A stretch of DNA of 61,958 bases from Krasilnikovozyma curviuscula (lineage: Eukaryota; Basidiomycota; Tremellomycetes; Cystofilobasidiales; Mrakiaceae), in assembly GCA_014825775.1 (NCBI GenBank), contig MVAQ01000119.1, positions 1-61,958 on the forward strand, given 5' to 3'. This document shows, in pieces, positions 34,901-45,871 of the stretch; positions within the stretch are counted from its first letter, which is position 1; each line of letters opens with the position of its first letter. The position numbers and the translations under genes are program-made. Below the pieces are notes generated by a model. The model saw only the letters and a program-made list of their open reading frames with translations, made no database searches and was not told the DNA's origin.

Positions 34901-37900
34901 GGAAATAACGCTTGCAGCCTCTAAAGTGACGATGCTTGACCGGATGAAGAAGGCATGGAAGAATCGGTTCTTACAGGATGACAAGCTCACCTGTATCGCG
35001 CCTGAACTTCCACTCCATCTCTCGGACCAAAATAACCCTCAGCGACAAGCACTCATCAACTTCTTCCGTGCACTGGCGATCTGTCATTCAGTCTTAGCTG
35101 ATAAACCTGATCCTGAAGCTCGACCTCATTTTATTGACTACAAAGCTGAGTCGCCAGATGGTAAGTCCCCCTCGCCCTAGCCACTTGTACTGGAGAGCAC
35201 TGATATATTTTCTTCTCTGCAGAGGCTGCGTTGGTTGCCGCCGCTCGTGACATGGGATTCCCTTTTATTCACAAAAACAACCATCACCTCGATATTGAAG
35301 TCCTTGGACAAGCAGAGCGATACACCCCTCTCAAGATGCTTGAATTTAATAGTACGAGGAAAAGAATGAGTGTTATAGTTCGAAGTCCAGAAGGCCGTAT
35401 CATCCTCTATTGTAAAGGTGCCGACAGTATCGTCATGGCACGCTTGCGTCCTGATCACGATCCCGCTTTGAAGGCTACTACTCAGAAGGATTTGGAAACT
35501 TTCGCCAACGCTGGTCTAAGAACACTTCTCATCTCCTACAAGTACCTGGATGAGCAGGAGTACCAGAATTGGGCTCGCCAGTACGATGATGCTTCCAACG
35601 CCATTGTCGATCGAGAGGAGGAGATGGAAAAGGTTGCTGAAGTGATCGAACATGGTCTCACTATTTTGGGCGCGACTGCGCTTGAAGACAAGCTCCAAGA
35701 AGGAGTACCTTCTACTATTGAAACTCTTCATCAAGCTGGAATCAAGCTGTGGGTCTTGACTGGAGATAAGGTGCAGACGGCTATAGAAATTGGTATGTCT
35801 CTGGTACAAGCTCCCAGAACTCATTCTGTCACTAACACAGATATATTATTTATAGCTTTCTCTTGTAATCTGCTGTCGAGTGAGATGGAAATATTCATCT
35901 TGTCCGCCGAGAACGAAGATGGTGCTCGAGCTCAGGTCGAAGCAGCTCTGAACAAGGTCAGTCAAACTACTAACCTAACCTAATCTGTCACGAGACTTAC
36001 AAAAATTTAACCCCCAACATATTTCTCGATAGATGGCCTCAACGAACGGCCCACCTGAGTTGAGACAGAAACGATCTTCGTACGGCGTCAAGGCCAACAC
36101 ACAATTCGCCGTTGTTGTAGACGGCGATACTCTCAGGTTCATCTTGGAAAGCACCGTCAAGCAATTATTCCTGGCGCTAACTACTCAGTGCGAAACAGTA
36201 GTCTGCTGCAGAGTATCTGTAAGTCCCTCTAATTCATCAATCGGTCTGTCAGGACAGAGACTGAGCGTGGCCATTTGATAGCCTGCTCAAAAAGCACAGA
36301 CTGTTCTCTTGATCAAAGATGGCATTGGTGCTATGACATTAGCAATCGGTGATGGTGCCAACGATGTCTCAATGATTCAAGCCGCTCACATTGGAATTGG
36401 GTGAGTCGCCTACAGATGTCATGTCGTCGAGAAAGACTGCTAATGGTTATCTTCGGAATTGACAGTCTCTATGGTCATGAAGGTTCTCAAGCTGCAATGT
36501 CGGCAGATTACGCATTTGGACAGTTCAGATTCTTGACCAAGCTCTTGCTCGTTCACGGACATTGGAGTTACGTTCGAATCGCAGAAATGCACGCCAACTT
36601 CTTCTACAAAAACATCATTTGGACCTTTTGTCTGTTTTGGTACTGCATCTTCAACGAATGGGAAGCAACTTACTTGTTTGAATGTGAGTCTCCTGCTTTA
36701 GACAGCGCGCTCGTCGAGGAAATACTGATTGTATTCCGTTGTAGACACGTTCATTTTGCTCTTCAACTTGGTCTTCACTTCGTTGCCTGTCATCATTATG
36801 GGGGCTTTCGACCAGGACGTCAACAAAACTGCCCTTCTTGCTTTCCCTAGACTCTACGAACGTGGTATCAAGGGTCTAGAGTACACTCGTGTCAAATTCT
36901 TCATGTACATGCTCGATGGTTAGTCATTATCTTGTGTCCTTTTTATCGCTTCTCGACTGAAAAATTACATCGCAGGACTGTATCAATCCTTGATATGCTT
37001 CTTCATTCCTTACTTCGCTTATCACGGAGGAACAAGCTGGTCATCGAACGGTCTCGATACAGATGGAATATACGACTTGTATGATTTACCCTTTTCTCGA
37101 TCGTTACGCCTGATTTTGACGTTCAATTCTTGCTCCAGGGGTACAACTATCGCAGCAGCGACAATCATCGCCGCCAACTGTTTCGTCGGTCTTAATTCCA
37201 AATACTGGACTGTTATCACTTGGGTAATCATAGTGGTATCCTCCCTCTGTTGCTTCTTATGGATCGCGATCTACTCGGTATGTGTCTTCGTCGCAGAATG
37301 AACAGAATGTTCTTAGATGACACTCGTTTTTTTACATTAGGCGTTTGACACTTACTTCTTTAACGAGGAAGCTTTGATTCTGTTTTCAACCTTCAACTTC
37401 TGGGGTCTTGTCGTGTTTGTTACTGTTGCTGCGGTTGGCCCACATGTAAGTTTGATTGCAATCTAGTTTGTCCACGTACCAGCTGCTGAATACTATCAAT
37501 AATTTTCATTACAGTACGTCTTTAGTTCCATCATCTCCCTCTATTTCCCTTCGGACAAAACGCTGGTACGGGAAGCATGGATTGGAGGGGATCTCAAACG
37601 TCAACTTGGCGTTCCTAGAGGGAAAGCAAGACGAGCAGCGGAACTGGCAGAGAGGGACTTGGAAGGCAACCCAGACAGTCTCTATCCTCTTCAAGTTGCC
37701 TCCTTTGGTTCTTTGAGCGAAGACCTCGACACCCCACATCATCACCAATACCTTCCTTACTCGCAGCAACAACAAACACTCTCACCTTATAGATCCGACT
37801 TCGACCACAAGGATGCCGATTCAACGTCGACCATTACCCAATATCCAAATCAGTTAGAAGATACCAATCGCGAAGCCGCCCTGACATTTAATACAGACAT

Positions 37901-37976
37901 ATGGGGTCAACAGCATGATACGGGAGACCAGGGGACTTCTGTAGATAGAGGGTACTCGGGGGGTTTTGCGGTGTGA
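31927..37976 (+). CDS. Dnf-type P4 ATPase, phospholipid flippase
   Basis: Twenty-one exons give 1,536 residues; the first five are 31927-32052, 32129-32147, 32261-32526, 32604-32728 and 32832-32872, and the last is 37515-37976. P4 ATPases flip phospholipids to the cytosolic leaflet. The actuator loop has DGETNLK, the phosphorylated Asp is D677 in DKTGTLTQ, nucleotide-site marks are ESPDEAALV and YCKGADS, and the hinge is [18 protein letters not shown]. About ten membrane segments follow the usual plan. The N-terminal [14 protein letters not shown] and the long insert between the early membrane segments and [19 protein letters not shown] match the Dnf1/2 class rather than Drs2 or Neo1; Dnf proteins act at the plasma membrane and endosomes with a Cdc50-type partner. 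Exon 2 is 19 nt. The stop is 105 bp from that of the LRR gene. Confidence 0.95.
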
Positions 37977-38081
37977 TAGATATGTATCTTTGATGCTGGG
38001 ACTTTGTTTTTCTTCATCCTTACGATACCTGAGGCACCTTCTCGGGGCTTGTGTTACTAGAGCTTATACCATTTTTCTGAT

Positions 38082-40438
38082 TTAAATCTCAAAATCATCT
38101 CCTCCTAAGTCAAAGCCGTCGTTCACTTCCTCAACCTCCAAAAACTCTAAACAAGCAATCGAACAGCCACTCCATTTGATAGGGTAGAACTCTGAATCTT
38201 TCCCGGGGATGTCGTTCACCCACTGATATCTCTCTACCATCGAAGTGACAAACACCCCTCTCTGGAAGTTGTTGTGGATTTTGCTGGGACACGTTCCAGA
38301 GAAGTACGGGTTGATGGCGGCATTGTCGCTCCTCGCGTGAGATGCGCTCAGTCGAGGTGACGTCGGTGGTAGCTCTTTCGACAGCGAGTAAGCGTAGGAA
38401 TGGATTCGTTCCGCTAGTTCCGGTTTACTGGCCAAAACTGGAATCGAGTCGATGAGCTGCTCGGGTGAGGAGAAGCAAGACTCATGGAAGATATTTTGGA
38501 TCTCTGCAGAGCTGGTGAAGCTGGGCGCGGACAGTAATCGACGGATGACTAGCTCAAACAGCGTCGGTACTGATTGTGGTAACAAAACTTCAAGTGGTGA
38601 AAGGATGTTTCCAGTTGGATATTCAACTGGATTTTCTGGGTACGGCAAATAGGGATTTGGCGCTAGGATGACGTTCTTCAGCTTGGTAAGGCTTCTGATC
38701 GATGATGGTAAGAATTCCTGAGCGAAAGGATCATCGAAAGGTTAAACATTGCTGCCAAGGAAACTTTGAAGGACAACTCACCAGTTCATTCAAGCCGACA
38801 TTTAACTCGACCAAATTGACCAAACATCCTATTGCAGAGGGTATCTCTTTCAGGGAGTTTCCACCTACAAAAATGACTTCAGGAATGACTTTAAAAGAGA
38901 GTTGTATCAGAAGACTCACGCAAAGACAAGAACACTAGGTTGACAACCTCGAAGAGTTGCGACGGAAGCTTTGTCAGATTGTTATCCTTCAAGTTAAGCT
39001 GCAGCGCAGCAGCACCGGACGCTTTAGACGCTCTAGGCGTATTTGAGCTCAACGTTGGGGAACCTTTGACTGCAGCTGAAGTTGATCGTCCCATTATCCT
39101 TCTGGACGGATTCGGTGGTGACGATGGCGACGACGGAGATGAACGACCGCCAAACGATGGACTTGGCAGCAGACCACCTGTAGAAGTCACGTGTGGTGAT
39201 GGTAATGTCGCATGAGCGTCTTTGCTACTAATAATGGGAGATTCTGAGACCTCCAAAGATGGCAACAATTGTGTTGGATTTGGAATAGCAGCTGGTGAGG
39301 CAATGAGTGAAACAGAACCATTCAGTTGGTTGGCAAAACTGGATGCTGGTGCTGACATGATTCTGTTGAATGCAATACCAGATCGAGGTGTTAGCTGGGT
39401 GTGGGACAGCCCTGAGGTAATAGCCCCGATGGAGGGGGTGCGAGGAGATTCTGCTGGAGAATGACGTCCAAGTGGTCGGGCAGAAGGCGGGGACGCTGGT
39501 AGGGGCACTTTACTTAATGCTGTCAAATTCTTCAGTTGACTGATATTTATTGGGACGTATCCCAAACGCATGGATCTGAAGAAGCGCAAGGGCAGAAAGG
39601 CAGTTCGAAGGGAGGATGAGCTGCGCTGAGGTGTAGTTGCGGACTTACGAGAGATCAATGTTGAAATCAGCCTTCTCAAAAGCCTGCGTTGCAGCAGCTT
39701 CGACCATATCTTCAGGTGTTATGTGCGAATTCGAAGATTTCCTCGAGAGGGAAGAGCTCCCACTCGGTATCGGCGAACTTTGAGCCCATCTGGGTGACTC
39801 TGGGAGTCTGCCAATGTCGATCTCTGGAGGCCTGCTTCTTCTTGCACTGGCGGCAGGTGAGAGATGCTGAAAGGACGCAGCTGATCTGATGAGAGGTGAG
39901 CCTCCCAAGTCTGGAGCTGGCGCCTGAGGTAAACTGATGGACCTGTCGAAGGGCGAGGATGGCATGAACGGAGAAGGCATCAACGAAGCTGACGTTGATG
40001 GTTCATCTGGAGATGTTTTATCGTTTCAGTCAGCGTTCATGCAGGTAAACGCTCAGCGTGTGAGAAAGACTGACTAATGCTTTCCTTGCTTTCGAACAGA
40101 GAGCTTTCCCTCCCTCCATTGGAAGGAAGGAGCTCTTCAAATGGTGCACCAAGCATAGGGAGTGTTGAAGCAACTGAAGAGGAGGCAGGGACAAAAGTCA
40201 ATGCACTGTTTAGATACCGGCTGGTCGGACGAGCATGCGCATTCGACGTGACGAGAAACGGGGCCATCCTCACAGGGCAAAGGAGAATGAGATTTCTTTG
40301 GGACATCCTTCCCCCAGTCCGGAAACATTCCAGGTGAAGCTGAAGCTGCAAAGCTGAGGTTCGTATTGCCAGGATCAGAAAAGGTCAACGACACGTCCCA
40401 GCGAAGGAAACGAAAGTGAACAACACGTACGGATGCAT
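38082..40438 (-). CDS. Leucine-rich-repeat protein
   Basis: Seven exons on the minus strand (40438-40431, 40353-40274, 40173-40075, 40006-39649, 39575-38920, 38864-38782, 38717-38082) give 639 residues. The N-terminal half is Ser/Pro-rich with many SP sites. LRR units are visible across exon joins: LGYVPINISQLKNLTAL, LQLNLKDNNLTKLPSQLFEVVNLVFLSLRGN, LKEIPSAIGCLVNLVELNVGLNEL and EFLPSSIRSLTKLKNVIL. The first unit is separated from the rest by a Ser/Pro insert of about 180 residues. The C-terminal region ends with two short Cys elements (GTCPSKIHN and KWSGCSIACLEFLE) seen in related fungal LRR proteins. The first three exons, including an 8-nt first coding exon, are my reconstruction from frame and splice sites and are less sure than the rest. 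Function unknown. Confidence 0.72.
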
Positions 40439-40663
40439 GGTGAGGACAGTACTACTCAGTGTCCTGTCCTGCTACGCCCAATGCACACGACGACCTGCAG
40501 CTGAAGCGCTGTGAAGGAGCCCAAAGCTTGGTCGCGGTACAAAGGCAATCCGCCTGCTGCGCCAAAGTTACCTGCTGTCCATCACCTCTATTTTTCAACA
40601 TCCAAACCTATCCACCCTCCTTTCACCCGTCGTCCTTGATAGCATCTTGTCAAGGAGATCATC
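40439..40663. promoter_or_regulatory. 225-bp divergent promoter between LRR and Gyp2-type genes
   Basis: Short gap between two start codons. It includes a pyrimidine-rich leader (about 40570-40660) for the rightward gene. No TATA box is obvious. Confidence 0.4.
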
Positions 40664-43600
40664 ATGTCATTACCTTCTCACCTGAGGTATGTCGTCTTGC
40701 TATCCTCTCCCGTTCTCTGCCCAATTCGGAACCCCTCACAAACTTTACTTGCTTTTCTTGGATTTTTGGATTAACAGATCCTTCACTGAAGCGTCAAAGG
40801 AGGATAGCCAGAAGGAGTTTTTTTCCATCCCGTTTGATCTCATCGATGAGTCCTCAAAGGGAATGGAGATCAACTGTGTTCTCAGCGTCGAAGGAAAGGC
40901 AGAAGTCTATGTGAGCATCCCGCTTTCCATCGCCGTCAGACAAGTGCCTTCCTGCATCACCATACGGCCTATAAGAGCCACTTATGTTTAGAGAATGTTT
41001 CAAAGGTGGGCTACAGCTTCGGATGACTGACAAACCGTGGTTACTCGTCGGATTACTAGGCTGGACGGCTACATCTCCTACCTCCCTTTCTGTGCTTTCT
41101 CTCCCTAGATAGAAGGTCAGCATCCTCTCCTGATCCCTCAAGATATATTTTGAGCCCGAGAGATATACTAGAGCTTCTTACTGACATTGCTATCATTGAC
41201 TTTGCCTTCTCTCATCCAGGTCGGCGCGGTTCACGATCCCCTTGTTCTGTATTCGTCGGGTGGAAAGGTTGAACTCTAGAGCAGGGTAAGAATTGTGTCG
41301 CCTTTCCAATAGTTAATGTTCGATTACTAATTCCACCTTTACGTCCGTCAGGGTTTTCGCTCTCGGTGTCGGACTCTGGCACGGTCTTCGAATCATTCTC
41401 CAGCTCACATCCCTGTTGCCAACAGCCGAACACTTTTGTATTCTCTTAAGAGATGCCCTCAAAGCCCAACTCCCACAAATGAAACTTCTCAAACCATTCC
41501 TCTCCGGCCTCTATTCAGAATACCTCCTCTCACTGCGGGACGCTGCAGATCCACCAGCCGCCTCCGTGCCAACTGCCCAACTGGTCGCAGTAGCAACTTC
41601 CTCTACGACGACAGATGAAGATGGTTCCAAATCTGTTGCAGCTGCGCTTCCTGTCTCGGTGGAAAGCGAGAGTGACGCGAGAGGTCCCGGTGGTGAAGGT
41701 AGAGGAACTTATGCGCGGGGGCTAGGTGAAACGTTTGGTTTTCCGGGTGACAGCCGTAAGCTTCGGGAGAGAAGCAAGATCAAGCTGTGGAGAGAGTATT
41801 TCAGAAGTGAGTTGAACACAGTTTTACTCTCGTTTTATTCGTACCGACGCTGGGGGGAAGCGACCGTTAGTTGACTAGCTGACGACGAAATGATTTCTCT
41901 CTATAGCCCATGGTCGATCCCTCACGCTCTTGAGATATCCCCCTTTTCAGCGACTCTTACAAGTTGGTCTTCCTTCCAGACTGCGTGGTGAACTATGGGA
42001 GGTTCTTTCAGGATCCATCTACTTGAGGTTTGCAAACAAGGGTGTTTACCAAAACTTATTGGCAACTCACAAGGGCGTCGTCACTCCCGCAACTGAGGAA
42101 ATAGAGAAGGATCTGAACAGAAGTCTACCTGAGTACAAGGGTTTCCAGAGTGAAGAAGGAATCGGTGCTTTGAGGAGAGTATTGACTGCTTATAGCTTTA
42201 GAAATCCTGAGTGAGTTGTCTCATATTTTATAGTAGGTTTCTTTAATGATACCTAATGGTTATTGTCTTGATCAGATTGGGCTACTGTCAGGCAATGAAT
42301 ATCTTGGTTGCCGCTATTTTGATGTGAGTGCGAAAACGTAGAAACCTGAACTCAAAGCTGATTCTGCCCTGATGTCCACCTCGATAGCTATATGAGTGAA
42401 GAGCAAGCTTTTTGGCTGTTGGAGGTTCTCTGTGACCGACTCTTGCCAGGATATTACTCGTAAGCCCTTCGTCTTCCTGATCACTTCTCGGCTGTTGACG
42501 TTTCGTTGAACAATTACGTCCAGGCCGTCCATGCACGGAACTCTTCTTGATCAACGTGTCTTTGAATCACTGGTGTCGAGATGCTTACCAATGATTCAAA
42601 CTCACTTCGCCAGCGTCGACGTGCAGCTTTCCGTCGCGTCCCTGCCGTGAGTTGATGGCCACAATTCCGTAGTCTTTTCCAGCAAATAATCTCATAATTT
42701 CTCCGTTTTAGCTGGTTCCTGAGTTTGTATATCAACTCAATGCCGTTGATCTTCGCGTTCAGAGTTGTAGATTGTTTCATGGCCATGGGCCCCAAGGTGC
42801 TCTTTCAGATCGGTCTTGGTAAGTGTTATCTTTTTTGTTTCAACTTTTTTGCACTAATGATATATTCCGGTTTGCTTTACAGCCATTTTGAAAATCAATG
42901 GCGAAGCTCTGCTAGAAGTCACAGATGACGGCATGTTCATCAGGTGAATTTCTCACCCTGGATCCACGGCGGCATCGACGCATACTGATTTCCTTCTTCT
43001 ACCTACAGTCTGATGAGAAATTACTTTGCTACTATCGGAGATTCTGCTCACCCAGACCACGAAGACCCGCGCGTCCGCGCTATCACCAACTTCCAAGAAC
43101 TCCTCGTCGTCGCCTTCAGAGAGTTCTCCGTCATCACGGAAGAGACCATCGCTCAGGAGCGAAAGAAGTTCAGAAGCGCTATCGCTGATGAAATTGAATC
43201 TTTCTCGAAACGAGCTGCCGTGCGTAACTTAAAATCTGTGGGAAAGTTCGACAAGGACGAGATCTCCATCATCTACGACAAGGTGAGTACCGCTACTCAC
43301 TTATTAGAACACATCGCTGATTTCAATAATCATCCCAGTTCTTCACTGCTGTCTGCGCTGCTGAGATGCCTCGGAGGAACAAGAATGGTAGCGGAGCTGT
43401 CACACCTTCTAATTTGATTACACCGCCGCTGACTGGTGGACCAGCTGATGATGGTCGAGCTGAGACCAGAATTGACTTGAAAACATTCAGGTAAGTTAGC
43501 AGCTACTTGTGTTCTGATGTTTTTTACGAGTACAGACCCTGCACTAACTCCCGAAACATCTCTTCTGCATTCAGGATATTCTTGAGTGAGATCGTCAGCT

Positions 43601-44944
43601 GGGCTAGAGAGGAGACAGTCACCGTGACCTTGGGCTTTGAACGTGTGGATCGAAAGGTAGCTGAACACGAGCTCATCGACAGGATATTTTACTCTTGGGA
43701 TAGATCTGCCAAAGGTGCTCTGTCTCTTCAAGATCTCATCATCGGGTTGGATGGCATCATGGGTGCTGGGTTGATGGAGAGTATTGAGTGGTTCTTTTCG
43801 CTACACGATAACAACCTAGATGGAAGCTTGACGAAGGATGAGGTTCTTCAATTGTCCGAGTCTCTGCTTTGTAAGTTCGCCAGCACCATGCTTTTCTAAC
43901 CGACTCCTGTCGCTAACTAGTCCTTGGCCGAGCAGTCGTGTTCAGGAACGAGCCGGGTGATCTCTATTTGGCGTCAGTCTCCAAATTCTTGCTCAATGCC
44001 TTTGAATTTGGTGATGCTATAACTGGTGCTTCTAAAGCTTCGACGGACGACGAGACCAAAGACGACGCAGCTGAAGCCGCTCACTCGCGCTCCAGATCCG
44101 ACTCCACCACAACACCTGGCCACCACTCAGCACCTTACCTCAATCTTGCAACCTTTCGAATGGTCGTCCTCTCTGATGAAAATCTGGAAGAGTTCTTTTC
44201 GTCCGACCTGGCCAACTCATTCATGCTCGAACCCGTTCCAAACTTCCGAGAAACTCAGCAGAGGAAGTCGTCCCTATGGGGAAGCATCACCAGCCTCGTC
44301 TCTGAAGATACCAACAGCACTCTCAACAGATCTGCAGATGCTGTTGGCAAATTTTTTGGGCGACACCAGGTCATCCACCGGCCTTCCATCGGAAAGCAAA
44401 GCGCTACCCTATCCGAACCCAAAGCTCGTGAGAGTCTGCTCAACCCATCGACCCACCACGGAGATGACTCTTCGAGTCTGCTATCCACTGCCTCCAGTCA
44501 GAGAGCTCAACAGGATCGTGAAGAGAGGGAGATCGTCAGAAGAGCGAACGAGGCAGTCATGGAACGACAGCGCTTTGCGATTGACGAAGTCGGAGCTGAT
44601 GACGACGACGACGGTGAGGATGATGATGAAGGTAACGAAGGTATCATGGATGAGGTTCGTGTTGTTCTTTCTCTCTATCGCAAAAACCAGTCTCGTCCAT
44701 TCAACGTGGCCGAGCACTTTTAGCCAGCGGCAATCTGTTGGAGCGCGCGCGTGGTGTGACAAATGTTAATTTTTACTAACACGGTCTACCTCTGTGGTTT
44801 GTTTTTTTGTTGCAGGTGGAAGCCTTTCTCAAAGCTCATGGTGATGATGAGGCCGGTCAAGTCACTGGCAAGGAAAAGGAGAACGCTCAAGGTGCGATTT
44901 TCCTGCTGCCTCTTTTGCTGATCTGTGTCAGAAGGCCGCGCTGA
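40664..44944 (+). CDS. GYP2: Gyp2-type Rab GAP with GRAM, TBC and EF-hand
   Basis: Exons: 40664-40686, 40778-40910, 41060-41115, 41220-41285, 41352-41806, 41907-42210, 42276-42323, 42388-42459, 42524-42646, 42712-42818, 42883-42943, 43009-43282, 43339-43490, 43575-43870, 43936-44654, then 44816 onward; about 1,005 residues. A GRAM domain (GRLHLLPPFLCFLSLDRRSARFTIP) precedes a TBC domain (GLPSRLRGELWEVLSGS). The dual catalytic fingers are R316 in IEKDLNRS and Q351 in LGYCQAMN. Near the C-terminus an EF-hand loop reads DNNLDGSLTKDE. This order matches yeast Gyp2/Mdr1 and human TBC1D8/9, which switch off Rab GTPases. The end is unsure: read-through stops at 44944, while splicing at 44891 would lead to other tails, one of which (GSDDYNRFDVV) looks natural but has no AG acceptor. 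An optional 66-nt in-frame exon at 40940-41005 was left out. Confidence 0.88.
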
Positions 44945-45871
44945 CAAATCCTATCTTCGTTTACTGTTTGCTCGGTCCTTTCGAAACCCAATTCTTTATG
45001 GCTGGATGGATCTGACGATTACAATCGTTTCGATGTGGTATAGCTCTCCTCACTGCAAAGCCTTTGGTTGATATCTAGATCTGCACTTTTTGCTCCCCCA
45101 ACTTACGGCGGCGTATTTTGGTCGCAAACTTTTCCTTACCCACCTTTCCTTGCCTCTCTCTCATCGTCGTCTCCTGTCCTCATCTCTCTCTCTATATGCA
45201 TATATCTCATTCTGTACCACTTTCTTTGTCATGGAACTTTTTCGCTGGAGATCAACGCCCGATCGGGAAGCGCAAGTCACCTGGCTGGGCCAATCAGCGA
45301 AAACTTATCACGCCTCAGCTTATCTCTCGACCGTCAAGATCCCCCCAACGATAAATCGAAGCACTCTGTTGCTCTGGATCTTCTATTTGTTATCTAGGTG
45401 AGTATCGTTCCCATGTGTGTGAGTGACGTGAATCTGTGCGAATGCACCAAGGCACCACGTTTCTACAGCAAACAATGGAAGGTCGTCGGGAGAGGGCCAC
45501 CTGGAGCGCTTTCTCCCCTTTTTGGCTTTACTCTTTCTGTCTCCCCCTTCTCCCTCAGATCTCTGTATAATACTGAAAAGACAGCCCTGGCTGCTACTCT
45601 GAGCGAGGTATTCCCCGTCTGTACTGTCGATTTCCAATTTTTCACCCTCTGGCGGTACATGTGGAACAGCCTGCTGCCGTTTTTCACCAACCAAACGAGG
45701 GATTCGTCAACTGTATCCTGCTCATCTCCCGGCTGGGCTGCTCACTCCCTTTATTTCTGTTGATATCTCTGTTGTACTGGCTTGGCTGCTGACCCTCCCT
45801 TTCGAAATCCTTTTTCTACTATCGGGCTGGTAATCTTATCAACGTTTTTCGCTGTCGACAAAGCCCTCCCC
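44945..45871. other. Intergenic: long leader and promoter of the GATA gene
   Basis: A strongly CT-rich stretch (about 45120-45210) and a donor-like GTGAGT at 45399 suggest a long transcribed leader with at least one intron ending just before the ATG at 45872 (CGACAAAG near 45862). Several upstream ATGs (for example 45232) lie in this leader. I see no separate gene. Confidence 0.45.

Noticed and set aside
40940..41005. Extra 66-nt in-frame exon in the Gyp2-type gene (residues FLHHHTAYKSHL)
   Set aside because: It would need a 29-nt intron in front, too short to splice. Leaving it out keeps the frame and gives a compact GRAM domain. I cannot fully exclude it.
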